Shown here in pieces: positions 18,400-26,685 of a DNA stretch of 64,000 nucleotides. Position 1 is the stretch's first letter. Each line of letters opens with the position of its first letter. The position numbers and the translations under genes were made by a program. This DNA comes from Sphingobacteriales bacterium 16-39-50. GTDB lineage: Bacteria; Bacteroidota; Bacteroidia; Sphingobacteriales; Sphingobacteriaceae. The DNA lies in the NCBI GenBank assembly GCA_002257025.1, contig NCHA01000001.1, forward strand, positions 1 through 64,000. Direction: 5' to 3'. The notes below the pieces were generated by a model. It searched no databases. It saw nothing but the letters and a program-made list of their open reading frames with translations, and was not told where the DNA came from.

Positions 18400-19401
18400 A
18401 TGAATAAATATATATTATGCTGCGACTGGGGTACTACTTCATTCAGATTAAGACTGGTTGACAGATATACTTATGAAGTTGCTGGCGAATTGTTATCCTC
18501 AGGTGGGGTAGCCGGTACATTCAGATCATGGAAGGAACAAACTAAAATCAATCGCTTTGATTATTATTCTGAGATCCTTAAATCAAGTATTCTTGAATTA
18601 GGGAATAGATCTGGAAAGTCCCTCGAAAGTATTCCGGTCATTGTATCAGGAATGGCCTCATCAACTTTAGGAATGGAGGAAATTCCTTATGCCGAACTTC
18701 CATTTAATATCAGCGGCATTCAGGCATCAGTTAAGATATATGAAAATTTTAACGGCCCCGGCGCAAATCTTGTACTGGTTTCTGGACTGAAAAGTTATGA
18801 GGATGTGATGAGAGGGGAGGAAGCCCAACTGATCGGCTTGATTAAAATAAATGAGGTTTCTGTACAGGAACATGAGCAAATCGTATTTGTTTTTCCTGGA
18901 ACTCACTCCAAACATATTTTCGTAAAAGATGAGCAGGTAACTGATTTTAAGACCTTCATGACCGGGGAAATCTTTAATATTCTTAGTGAACACAGTATAC
19001 TAAAGGATTCTATTGACTTGAGTAAATCTTCTGGTCTGACAGAGTCCGCAGATATTGAGGCATTTAAACAGGGGGTAGAAGTTTCCGGATCATCTTCCTT
19101 ACTACATAATTTATTTACCGTAAGAACAATGCAGCTCTTTGGGAAGTTTGGCAAAGAGCAGAATTCATATTATTTAAGTGGATTGCTCATTGGTACAGAA
19201 CTTAGGGAGCTTTATTCAGGAAATTATGATCATCTGGTAATCTGCAGTGGAAAGCATCTTTATGATCATTATAAAATTGCTGCAGAAATGCTTTCATTTA
19301 AAATAAAAACAAGCTTTATTCAATCTGACCTTATTGATAAAGCCACTATTGCCGGACAGGTCCAACTATTTAATGCACTACAAACCGTCTCTAATGAATA
19401 A
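18400..19401 (+). CDS. dgoK: 2-dehydro-3-deoxygalactonokinase
   Basis: Cytoplasmic kinase that phosphorylates 2-keto-3-deoxy-galactonate (or a close stereoisomer) at C6. The nucleotide/phosphate motif CDWGTTSFRLRLVD is at 8-21. VSGMASSTLGMEEIPYAELP and FPGTHSKHIF are DgoK family blocks, and YLSGLLIGTEL lies near the C-terminus. The 333 aa length is somewhat above the E. coli enzyme. No signal peptide is present, in contrast to the surrounding enzymes. Its stop overlaps the start of the aldolase gene by 8 bases, so the two are translationally coupled. This pair is the cytoplasmic end of the proposed pathway. Confidence 0.92.
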   Translation: MNKYILCCDWGTTSFRLRLVDRYTYEVAGELLSSGGVAGTFRSWKEQTKINRFDYYSEILKSSILELGNRSGKSLESIPVIVSGMASSTLGMEEIPYAELPFNISGIQASVKIYENFNGPGANLVLVSGLKSYEDVMRGEEAQLIGLIKINEVSVQEHEQIVFVFPGTHSKHIFVKDEQVTDFKTFMTGEIFNILSEHSILKDSIDLSKSSGLTESADIEAFKQGVEVSGSSSLLHNLFTVRTMQLFGKFGKEQNSYYLSGLLIGTELRELYSGNYDHLVICSGKHLYDHYKIAAEMLSFKIKTSFIQSDLIDKATIAGQVQLFNALQTVSNE

Positions 19402-20032
19402 TCAAGAATTTTCCTGGAAGGATTTCTCCAGGGTGCCGCTGGTTGGAATAATCAGGAATCTGACATTTGATGAAATTGCAAAAATTCTGCCTGTTTATCA
19501 TGCTGCCGGTCTTACAACCATTGAAATAACTATGAATACTCCTTTTGCGGAGGATATTATACGTTATGCTGCTGAGCAGTATAAAGGTCGATTAAATGTG
19601 GGTGCCGGTACGGTTTGCAGTACTGAGGACCTCAAAATGGCTATCCAGGCGGGAGCACAATTCATAGTAACACCTATTCTGAATCCTGAGGTTGTACGCA
19701 ACTGCGTAAAATCGAAGATTCCTGTTTTTCCTGGAGCATATACACCCACAGAGATTTATCAGGCATGGGAACTTGGTGCGGATATGGTCAAGGTTTACCC
19801 TGCTACCGCATTGGGTCCTGATTACATCAGGGACGTCAAAGCACCTTTGAATAAAATCAAACTAATGCCAACAGGCGGAATCAGCCTGAATAATATTGAG
19901 GTATTTATGAAAGCCGGCGCCGACGGCTTGGGAATAGGGGGACAGCTTTTTGATAAACAATTAATTAAGAATGAGGATTGGGATGGCTTATTGGAGCACT
20001 TTAAACAATATGTTAAGCATTTTAATTCATAG
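19394..20032 (+). CDS. KDPG/KDPGal-type aldolase
   Basis: Class I aldolase cleaving 2-keto-3-deoxy-6-phospho-sugar acids to pyruvate and glyceraldehyde 3-phosphate. From the ATG at 19394 the Schiff-base lysine is K133 (DMVKVYPA) and the proton-transfer Glu is E44 (TIEITMNTP), matching the numbering of the Eda family; FPGAYTPTE and LMPTGG bind phosphate and pyruvate. A longer frame opens at 19334, but that would overlap dgoK by 68 bases and add residues unlike the family, so 19394 is chosen. It is 212 aa long and cytoplasmic. Whether gluco or galacto stereochemistry is preferred cannot be told; pairing with DgoK favours galacto. Confidence 0.92.
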   Translation: MNNQEFSWKDFSRVPLVGIIRNLTFDEIAKILPVYHAAGLTTIEITMNTPFAEDIIRYAAEQYKGRLNVGAGTVCSTEDLKMAIQAGAQFIVTPILNPEVVRNCVKSKIPVFPGAYTPTEIYQAWELGADMVKVYPATALGPDYIRDVKAPLNKIKLMPTGGISLNNIEVFMKAGADGLGIGGQLFDKQLIKNEDWDGLLEHFKQYVKHFNS

Positions 20033-20167
20033 ATTCAAGAGCCAGGAACCATGACTGAAAACGGCTTCATTTGAAAATCACACTAAAGGATTTTTACTAT
20101 TATTAAATATTTTATAATTAGGAAAATTACCTAACCAACTAACAACTAACCAACCAACAACCAGCAA

Positions 20168-21469
20168 ATGGCATCAGGAAAAATCAAAAATTATCGATGG
20201 ATTATTGTAGGATTACTCTTCACAGGTACTGTGATCAATTATCTGGATAGGCAGATCATTGGCTTGCTAAAACCTACACTCGAAGCGGAGTTCAGCTGGA
20301 CAGAAACAGACTTTGGTAAGATTATGTCTGCATTTTCATTTGCTTATGCAATTGGTTTATTGGTATCAGGCAGGTTTATTGATAAGGTTGGTACTAAAAT
20401 GGGTTATAGTGTTGCAGTTGTTGTTTGGAGTTTGGCAGGAATGTTCCATGCACTTGCAAAATCTGTAATGGGATTTGGTATTGCCAGATTATCACTTGGG
20501 ATAGGGGAGGCTGGTAATTTCCCGGCAGCAATGAAGGCTGTTGCTGAATGGTTTCCCAAAAAGGAAAGAGCACTGGCGACAGGTATTTTCAATTCAGGAA
20601 CGGCAATAGGTGTTGTTGTTGCATTGATTCTTGTTCCAATAATTATGCAAAACTATGGCTGGCAAGAGGTTTTTTGGATTACCGGCGCCCTTGGTTTTAT
20701 ATGGTTGATTTTCTGGTGGATTCTGTATGAAATCCCCTCTAAACAGAAAAGATTGAATTCAGAAGAATTGGCCTATATCGAAAGCGATAAGGATGATGTT
20801 TCTGATCAGGTAAAAAGCACAACTAAGATTTCCTGGACAAGGTTGTTTACATTTCCGCAGACCTGGGCATTTGTTACCGGTAAATTTTTGATCGATCCGA
20901 TTTTCTGGTTCTTCCTGTTCTGGCTTCCTTCCTATTTTTCTACTACATTTAATCTTGATTTGAAAGTAATCAGTCCCGAATTGATACTTATCTATGGCGC
21001 AACTACCGTTGGAAGTATTGCAGGAGGTTATTTTTCTTCCAGCCTCATAAGGAGGGGCTGGCCAACCTTGAAAGCAAGAAAGGGAGTATTATTGTTGTTT
21101 GCAATTCTGGAGCTTGGTATTATGATCGCAATCGCTCAGTTTGTTACTGATAAGTGGGTGGCAGTTGGTTTGATTAGTCTGGCTGTTGCAGTGCATCAGG
21201 CATGGGCAACCAATATCTTTACAATGGCTTCTGATATGTTCCCAAAAGAGGTAGTGAGTTCAGTCGTTGGAATCGGTGGTATGACCGGTGCAATAGGAGG
21301 GATATTGTTCCCGATATTCGTAGGTTATCTGCTTGATGTATACAAAGCGGCTGATAACTTAACAGGTGGCTATAATCTTATATTCACGATTTGCGGTGTA
21401 ACCTATCTGCTTGCCTGGGTAATTATTCATTTACTTACCAGAAGATCTCAGAAGGTGGTTGTTAATTAG
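20168..21469 (+). CDS. MFS transporter, ExuT/DgoT-like sugar-acid carrier
   Basis: Twelve-helix major facilitator protein of the anion:cation symporter family, whose members import hexuronates, galactonate and related acids with protons. NYLDRQIIGLL in helix 1, the loop motif DKVGTKMG between helices 2 and 3, and GIGEAGNFPAAMKAVAEWFP in helix 4 are family hallmarks. 433 aa with no signal peptide. It follows dgoK and the aldolase, so it most likely brings the periplasmic 2-keto-3-deoxy acid or aldonate into the cytoplasm. The 135-base gap upstream has CAACTAAC/CAACCAAC repeats and no clear terminator. Confidence 0.88.
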   Translation: MASGKIKNYRWIIVGLLFTGTVINYLDRQIIGLLKPTLEAEFSWTETDFGKIMSAFSFAYAIGLLVSGRFIDKVGTKMGYSVAVVVWSLAGMFHALAKSVMGFGIARLSLGIGEAGNFPAAMKAVAEWFPKKERALATGIFNSGTAIGVVVALILVPIIMQNYGWQEVFWITGALGFIWLIFWWILYEIPSKQKRLNSEELAYIESDKDDVSDQVKSTTKISWTRLFTFPQTWAFVTGKFLIDPIFWFFLFWLPSYFSTTFNLDLKVISPELILIYGATTVGSIAGGYFSSSLIRRGWPTLKARKGVLLLFAILELGIMIAIAQFVTDKWVAVGLISLAVAVHQAWATNIFTMASDMFPKEVVSSVVGIGGMTGAIGGILFPIFVGYLLDVYKAADNLTGGYNLIFTICGVTYLLAWVIIHLLTRRSQKVVVN

Positions 21470-21662
21470 TTGTTAGCTATCAGGTGTCGGAATTAAAATA
21501 ATGTCTTGTCAATGTCTTTATTCCTTGATCTTTGTTCTTTATTCAAATAACCAAGTCTCAAACGAACCAGGATTTAGTCTTGATTCCTGGCTCTTGATTC
21601 AGAATTAATACTAAATTTAAAATGAACAGATCATCGTTTTACATATCGCAACTCACTTTAAT

Positions 21663-22592
21663 ATGAATACCATGAAAAAATTATTCAAACCAGGCTTTAA
21701 GCCAATGCTGATTCTTTTCGGATTGTTTACTGCTCCATTTTTTATGCCTCAGGCAAACGCTCAGCTTTATAACTTTACTGAGGAGCAAATGATAAGTTTT
21801 ACTGCAAAAAATCCTTATGGTCGTTTTCCTGGGGGCCGCCCGATGATACCGGCAGCAATTCTTGATACAATCCGTAAAATGGATATTCAGGTTGTTGAGG
21901 CTATTGGATCTATTCCGAGAGAATATGCTAATCAGTATGAGGATGGCTGGAAATCTATCATTCCCGGTAAGAAACTCGTTGGCCGGGCATTTACCGTACA
22001 ATTCATGCCGTCCCGTCCGGATCTGGTTGCCGGAATGCAATCAGAAGCCGATAAGAACAATTTTACCGGACTGAACAATAGAACCACAATTGATATGCTT
22101 CAAAAGGATGATCTGGTCATCGTTGATTTATATGGTAAAGTACAGGGAGGCACTTATGTTGGAGATAAGCTATCCTATTATATATGGAAGACTACAGGAA
22201 CTGGTTTAATTGTAGATGGTGGAATATACCTTACCGAGAATATTTCACAGAGTGGGATGCAGGCTTTTTATCGCGGGACCTACCCGGGACCTTTGAGCAA
22301 TGCTACCGTTTCTGGTATTAACGTTCCAATCAGAATAGGGAAAGCTGTAATTATGCCAGGAGATTTGGTAATAGGTGATCAGGATGGGATTCTGGCTATA
22401 CCACCACAGTTCGTTCCTAAATTAATATATACTGTAACCCGCGATCGCCGGCGTGATGTCTGGATGAAAAAAGCTTTTGACCTTCAAAAGTATAAGTCAA
22501 GTGATATATACGGCCGTCCAAGAGATCCGGCACTTTTGAAACAATACCAGTCTTATCTGGACTCCGGTGATCCAGCTTTATTACCTAAATAA
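21663..22592 (+). CDS. Exported RraA-like protein lacking the Arg-Asp catalytic pair
   Basis: RraA/HMG-aldolase fold protein with an N-terminal signal peptide (to about residue 34, ends QANAQ). Family members are divalent-metal aldolases/decarboxylases for 4-hydroxy-2-keto acids. The core VIMPGDLVIGDQDGILAIP is intact, but the motif that is normally G-x-x-R-D reads VDGGIYL (D185 to L190), replacing the substrate-binding Arg and metal-binding Asp. It may therefore be a binding protein or use different chemistry. A related protein at 41362-42285 keeps R-D. The start could be ATG 21663 or 21672. The stop codon TAA overlaps the boundary of a MITE-like insertion. Regulation of RNase E is not a plausible role for an exported protein. 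Confidence 0.8.
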   Translation: MNTMKKLFKPGFKPMLILFGLFTAPFFMPQANAQLYNFTEEQMISFTAKNPYGRFPGGRPMIPAAILDTIRKMDIQVVEAIGSIPREYANQYEDGWKSIIPGKKLVGRAFTVQFMPSRPDLVAGMQSEADKNNFTGLNNRTTIDMLQKDDLVIVDLYGKVQGGTYVGDKLSYYIWKTTGTGLIVDGGIYLTENISQSGMQAFYRGTYPGPLSNATVSGINVPIRIGKAVIMPGDLVIGDQDGILAIPPQFVPKLIYTVTRDRRRDVWMKKAFDLQKYKSSDIYGRPRDPALLKQYQSYLDSGDPALLPK

Positions 22593-22781
22593 CGTGAGTT
22601 CAATATTTAACTATCTAAAGATTAATATTAAACCACATAGATTGAATTTATAATGCTTTAAAGGAAACAGAGATTGTAAAACATATAGATTGAAGCGAAG
22701 ATTCAAGGCTATCTGTATCTAAAGAAGCTTTAAAATACTATGTTTCTATGCGGTTTTTAAAATATTATGTCGAGTTAACAT
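22592..22781. mobile_element. MITE-like element, copy 1 (inverted orientation)
   Basis: A 190-bp non-coding element with imperfect terminal inverted repeats (ACGTGAGTTC at the left, GAGTTAACAT at the right), flanked on both sides by TAAATA (22586-22591 and 22782-22787). Its reverse complement aligns along its length with 43955-44154, and part of it with 61733-61853. It sits exactly at the end of the RraA-like gene. Confidence 0.75.
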
Positions 22782-22813
22782 TAAATAGTATTCTGGAGAT
22801 TTAATACACTGCC

Positions 22814-23197
22814 ATGAAAATTTTCAATTTCATATTCCTTATACTCTTTGTTATTTCAGCGGGCCTTCAGTACAATGATCCCGATCCTGCCCTGTGGATT
22901 TTAATTTATCTGTTTGGAGCCATGATTTGCTTTTTTGCGATCAGGAAGAAAAATTATCCCCGGTTAACCTTAGCCGGGATAATTCTCTTGTTTATATATG
23001 CCCTCTACCTGTTCTTTGATAAGGACGGAGTTTTAACCTGGTTGACTGAACATCAGGCTGAAAATATAGCAGGAAGTATGAAGGCATCTTCTCCATGGAT
23101 TGAAGAGACCAGAGAGTTTTTTGGCTTAACTATCCTGATTTCAGTTTTGTCAATTAACTTTTTGTCTTTAAAGAAGGAATCAAAAAAAGATAATTGA
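22814..23197 (+). CDS. TMEM220-like small membrane protein
   Basis: 127 aa with four hydrophobic segments (about 3-18, 28-44, 50-66 and 100-117). The QYNDPDPALWILIY stretch after the first segment is the signature of the transmembrane 220 family, found in Bacteroidota and animals and without known biochemical function. It lies between the MITE-like element and the promoter region of the second SusCD operon and may not belong functionally to the island. Confidence 0.8.
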   Translation: MKIFNFIFLILFVISAGLQYNDPDPALWILIYLFGAMICFFAIRKKNYPRLTLAGIILLFIYALYLFFDKDGVLTWLTEHQAENIAGSMKASSPWIEETREFFGLTILISVLSINFLSLKKESKKDN

Positions 23198-23410
23198 TAA
23201 TTGAAATTTTAGGATATTCCTGAATAACATCAATATACCGTAAAATAGTATCATAAATTTTACTGAATTCTATTATTAATTATAAATTTTACTTCTATGA
23301 AACCCAATTTCTCTCCCAAATGGGCAGATTGTATGCCTATTAGTTTTCAACATTAGTTAAATATTTTTTATATCTGTTTTTTCTTATTATTATAAATCAC
23401 TAATAATCAA

Positions 23411-23423
23411 TGGTTTAAAACCA
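23411..23423. promoter_or_regulatory. Palindrome TGGTTTAAAACCA, possible operator
   Basis: A 13-base odd palindrome located 34 bases upstream of a second palindrome that covers the -33 box of the second SusC promoter. It may be a distal operator half-site pair. No regulator gene adjoins it. Confidence 0.35.
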
Positions 23424-23457
23424 GTTTATTTTAAAATTTTATAATTATAAGTCACTT

Positions 23458-23497
23458 TACCAAATATTTGGTATAATAAAAAAAAGCATTACTTTAG
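23458..23497 (+). promoter_or_regulatory. Promoter of SusCD 2 with overlapping operator palindrome
   Basis: TTTG at 23467-23470 and TACTTTAG at 23490-23497 are separated by 19 bases, close to the Bacteroidota TTTG/TAnnTTTG promoter (one mismatch). The -33 box lies inside a perfect 16-bp palindrome TACCAAATATTTGGTA (23458-23473), a likely repressor site. The rest of the 388-base gap from 23198 is AT-rich with no gene. Confidence 0.55.
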
Positions 23498-23585
23498 TCT
23501 TGCCAAGTGGTATGTAATTCAACCATAAGTTTTGCTTATCAACTGGTTAAACAATTAATTAATTATATCTAACACTAAAAGTATT

Positions 23586-26500
23586 ATGATGAAAAAAGTT
23601 TACAAACTAGTCGTACTGCTGTTATTGTGCCAAACCTATGTGTTTGCGCAGAATATCAGCGTTACCGGAAAGGTTACCGACTCTGACAACTTGCCTCTTC
23701 CTGCTGTAAGCATTAAGGTAAGCGGATCAACTCAGGGAACAAGCACAGATGCTAATGGTAATTTTACAATTTCAGTACCATCTAATGCATCTCTTGTATT
23801 TACCTACATTGGATTTGCGAGTCAAACAATTGCAGTTAATGGAAGAACAACATTAAATGTTCGTCTTGAATCTGATGCAAAACAACTTGAAGGAGTAATT
23901 GTTACTGCTTTGGGTATTACAAAAGATCAGAAGGTTTTGAGTTATGCAACTCAAAAGGTTAACACTGATCAGTTTCAAAAAGCCAGAGAATTAAACGTTG
24001 GTAAATCTTTGATCGGTCGTGTGGCTGGTCTTGATGTTGCCGGTACTTCTTCTGGTCTTGGAGGTTCAACTCGTGTTGTACTTAGAGGTGATCGTTCAAT
24101 CACTGGTAATAACGGTGCTTTGATCGTAATTGACGGTGTGCCAATGGATAACTCAAACTATAGTCCTGGTACCGGTAATGGTGGTCGTGACGGTGGTGAT
24201 GGTTTATCTAGTATCAACCCTGATAACATCGAGTCAATGACTGTATTAAGAGGTGCTTCTGCAACTGCTCTTTACGGTTCACGTGCTGCAAACGGTGCGT
24301 TATTGATCAGTACCAAAAAAGGTAGTGCACAACAAGGTTCGGGGGTTTCTTTCAATAGCTCTTCTCAGTTAGAATCAGCAATGATGCTGTATGATTTCCA
24401 GAATGAGTATGGACAGGGAGCTGGTGGAATTTATAATAGAGCTCAGGAAGGTTCATGGGGTCCAAAAATGACAGGTCAGTCAGTTGCTTTATGGGGTAAC
24501 GATCCTGCTGATGCTGGAAAAACTTATAATATGACTCCTCAGCCAAATAACTACAAAGATTTTTATTCTGTTGGAAATCAGTTGTCAAATACTTTGGCAT
24601 TCTCTAGTGGTAATGAAAAAGCTCAGACTTATTTAGCGTACACAAGAGTTGATGCGACTGGTATTATTGATAATAATAAGTTAACCAGAAATACATTAAA
24701 CTTACGTCTTACAGGTAAGGTTAGTCCTAAATTGTCTTATGATGGTAAAGCTACTTATTTGAAACAGGATATCGCCAACAGACAATACACTGGTGAAGCC
24801 TATCAAAACAATCAGCGTCACATTCTTCGTATTCCGCGTAATATTTCTCTGGAGCAGGCTAAAAAGTATGATTACATTGATCCTTCTACTGGTAAATTAC
24901 GTCAGAATTACTGGAATCCTGGATCGAATGGTGGTGAGAATCCATTCTGGACCAAGAACCGTATTATTTCTCAGGATGACAGAGATCGTGTCACTGCTTT
25001 CGGATCATTAACCTATCAGGTTACTCCTGCGTTGAGTTTAATGGGTCGTGCTGGTATTGATAAAACAATCGATGCTTTCGAAGGTAAATGGTATAACGAT
25101 ACGTACACTATTGCTGACTTTGGGAACTATCAGACTGAATCAAGGGATGTTAGTGAAACTAACTTTGACTTTATTGGTATATTTAAGGAAAATATACTTG
25201 ATGACTTAACAGTTGATGCAACTTTCGGTGCGAGTCTTCAGCATTTGGATAGAAGATTCCAAAATACCAATGCAGGCGGATTAAACAGGGATAACCTATT
25301 TATTCCATCAAATGGTCGTGGTCCAACTGATGGTCGTTCTTTCGTTCAAACAGAGAAGCAAGGTGTTTTTGCAACAGCAGATTTCACTTTCAAAAATGCT
25401 ATCACTATCTCAGGATCCGTTCGTAATGACTGGTCATCTACTTTACCAAAAGCAAATCAATCTTACTTATTTGGTTCAGGAGGTTTCTCTGCGATTCTTT
25501 CTAATATCTTTACCTTGCCAAACGCAGTATCTTTTGCTAAATTAAGAGGTTCATATGCAACTACAGGTAACGATGCTTCTCCATACCTTACTACTCAGTT
25601 CTATAACTTTGCAGCAGGTGGTAATAATGGTTTCATTAGTAGAAATGGTGTAAAACCTTTTCCTGATTTAAAACCGGAATTAACAACTGCAAAAGAAATA
25701 GGTTTGGAAGCTAAATTCTTCAATGATCGTTTAGGATTTGATTTAGGTTTCTATACTTCTGATTCTAAAAACCAATTATTTACGGTATCTCTTCCTCCTG
25801 CTTCAGGTTGGAGTTCTGAATACGTAAACGCAGGTTTGGTTAATAATAAAGGTGTTGAATTAACCATGAATGGTTCTCCAATTGCAAAGCAAAATTTCCG
25901 TTGGAATATTGATTTGAACTTTGCGAGAAACGTCAATAAATTGGTTGAGTTGACTCCTACTTTGAAAACTCTTGCTTTAACTCAGGATTTTATGGTTTTC
26001 CAGCGCGCAGTTGAGGGTGAGCCATTAGGCCAGATGTACAGCAGAGGTTATCAGCGTAATGCAAGTGGTAGTGTAATTGTTGGAACTAACGGTTTACCAT
26101 TAATTACTCCTGGAACAACTGTTGATATTGGTAATTCACGTCCAGACTGGACAGGTGGTTTAAGTAACACCTTCAACTTCAAAAGCTTCAGTTTAAGCGC
26201 ATTAATTACAGCTCGTGTTGGTGGTAATGTTACTTCTTTCACTAATGCAATTATTTATTCTGATGGTCAGGTGGCTGAGACGTTAGAAGGAAGAACCTCT
26301 ATGGTTTTCCCTGGTGTTACTGCTGCCGGTGCAGCAAATACCGTTGCAACAACTGCAGAGCAGTATTGGAAATTTGTAGGTGGAAGAAATACACCTGTTG
26401 GAGAAGTTTGGTCTTATTCAGCGACGAACGTACGTTTACGTGAAGCATCTTTGAGCTATGCATTACCAAAAAACTTATTTAAGAAGGCACCTTTCCAGGC

Positions 26501-26666
26501 TGCATCTGTATCTTTAACAGGTCGTAACTTATTCTTCATCGTAAATAAGGCTAAAGGTTTCGACCCTGAATCAACTGCAGGTGCAACTAATACATCTGTT
26601 GGTCAGGAAGGTTTCTCTTTACCTACAACACGTCAGATTGGTTTTAACTTAAACTTATCGTTTTAA
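23586..26666 (+). CDS. SusC/RagA TonB-dependent outer-membrane transporter without STN domain
   Basis: The second SusC, 1026 aa. Signal peptide 1-21 (ends VFAQ), carboxypeptidase-regulatory-like domain about 24-95 (VTGKVTDSDNLPLPAVSIKV), plug from about 103 (LEGVIVTALGI), barrel ending in IGFNLNLSF. It lacks the STN domain of the first copy, so it should not signal through FecR and must be controlled another way; the palindrome over its promoter fits a DNA-binding repressor. It pairs with the SusD that follows 19 bases later. A second importer in one island suggests a different size or form of the same substrate. Confidence 0.95.
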   Translation: MMKKVYKLVVLLLLCQTYVFAQNISVTGKVTDSDNLPLPAVSIKVSGSTQGTSTDANGNFTISVPSNASLVFTYIGFASQTIAVNGRTTLNVRLESDAKQLEGVIVTALGITKDQKVLSYATQKVNTDQFQKARELNVGKSLIGRVAGLDVAGTSSGLGGSTRVVLRGDRSITGNNGALIVIDGVPMDNSNYSPGTGNGGRDGGDGLSSINPDNIESMTVLRGASATALYGSRAANGALLISTKKGSAQQGSGVSFNSSSQLESAMMLYDFQNEYGQGAGGIYNRAQEGSWGPKMTGQSVALWGNDPADAGKTYNMTPQPNNYKDFYSVGNQLSNTLAFSSGNEKAQTYLAYTRVDATGIIDNNKLTRNTLNLRLTGKVSPKLSYDGKATYLKQDIANRQYTGEAYQNNQRHILRIPRNISLEQAKKYDYIDPSTGKLRQNYWNPGSNGGENPFWTKNRIISQDDRDRVTAFGSLTYQVTPALSLMGRAGIDKTIDAFEGKWYNDTYTIADFGNYQTESRDVSETNFDFIGIFKENILDDLTVDATFGASLQHLDRRFQNTNAGGLNRDNLFIPSNGRGPTDGRSFVQTEKQGVFATADFTFKNAITISGSVRNDWSSTLPKANQSYLFGSGGFSAILSNIFTLPNAVSFAKLRGSYATTGNDASPYLTTQFYNFAAGGNNGFISRNGVKPFPDLKPELTTAKEIGLEAKFFNDRLGFDLGFYTSDSKNQLFTVSLPPASGWSSEYVNAGLVNNKGVELTMNGSPIAKQNFRWNIDLNFARNVNKLVELTPTLKTLALTQDFMVFQRAVEGEPLGQMYSRGYQRNASGSVIVGTNGLPLITPGTTVDIGNSRPDWTGGLSNTFNFKSFSLSALITARVGGNVTSFTNAIIYSDGQVAETLEGRTSMVFPGVTAAGAANTVATTAEQYWKFVGGRNTPVGEVWSYSATNVRLREASLSYALPKNLFKKAPFQAASVSLTGRNLFFIVNKAKGFDPESTAGATNTSVGQEGFSLPTTRQIGFNLNLSF

Positions 26667-26685
26667 TTAATAAATATTAACAATT

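Noticed and set aside
21663..22592. RNase E inhibitor RraA
   Set aside because: The protein has a signal peptide, and the RNase E link is known only for the gamma-proteobacterial member; the fold is that of keto-acid aldolases.
22592..22781. MITE-like element as an insertion sequence or small gene
   Set aside because: No open frame of useful length in any of the copies; only inverted ends and flanking hexamers.
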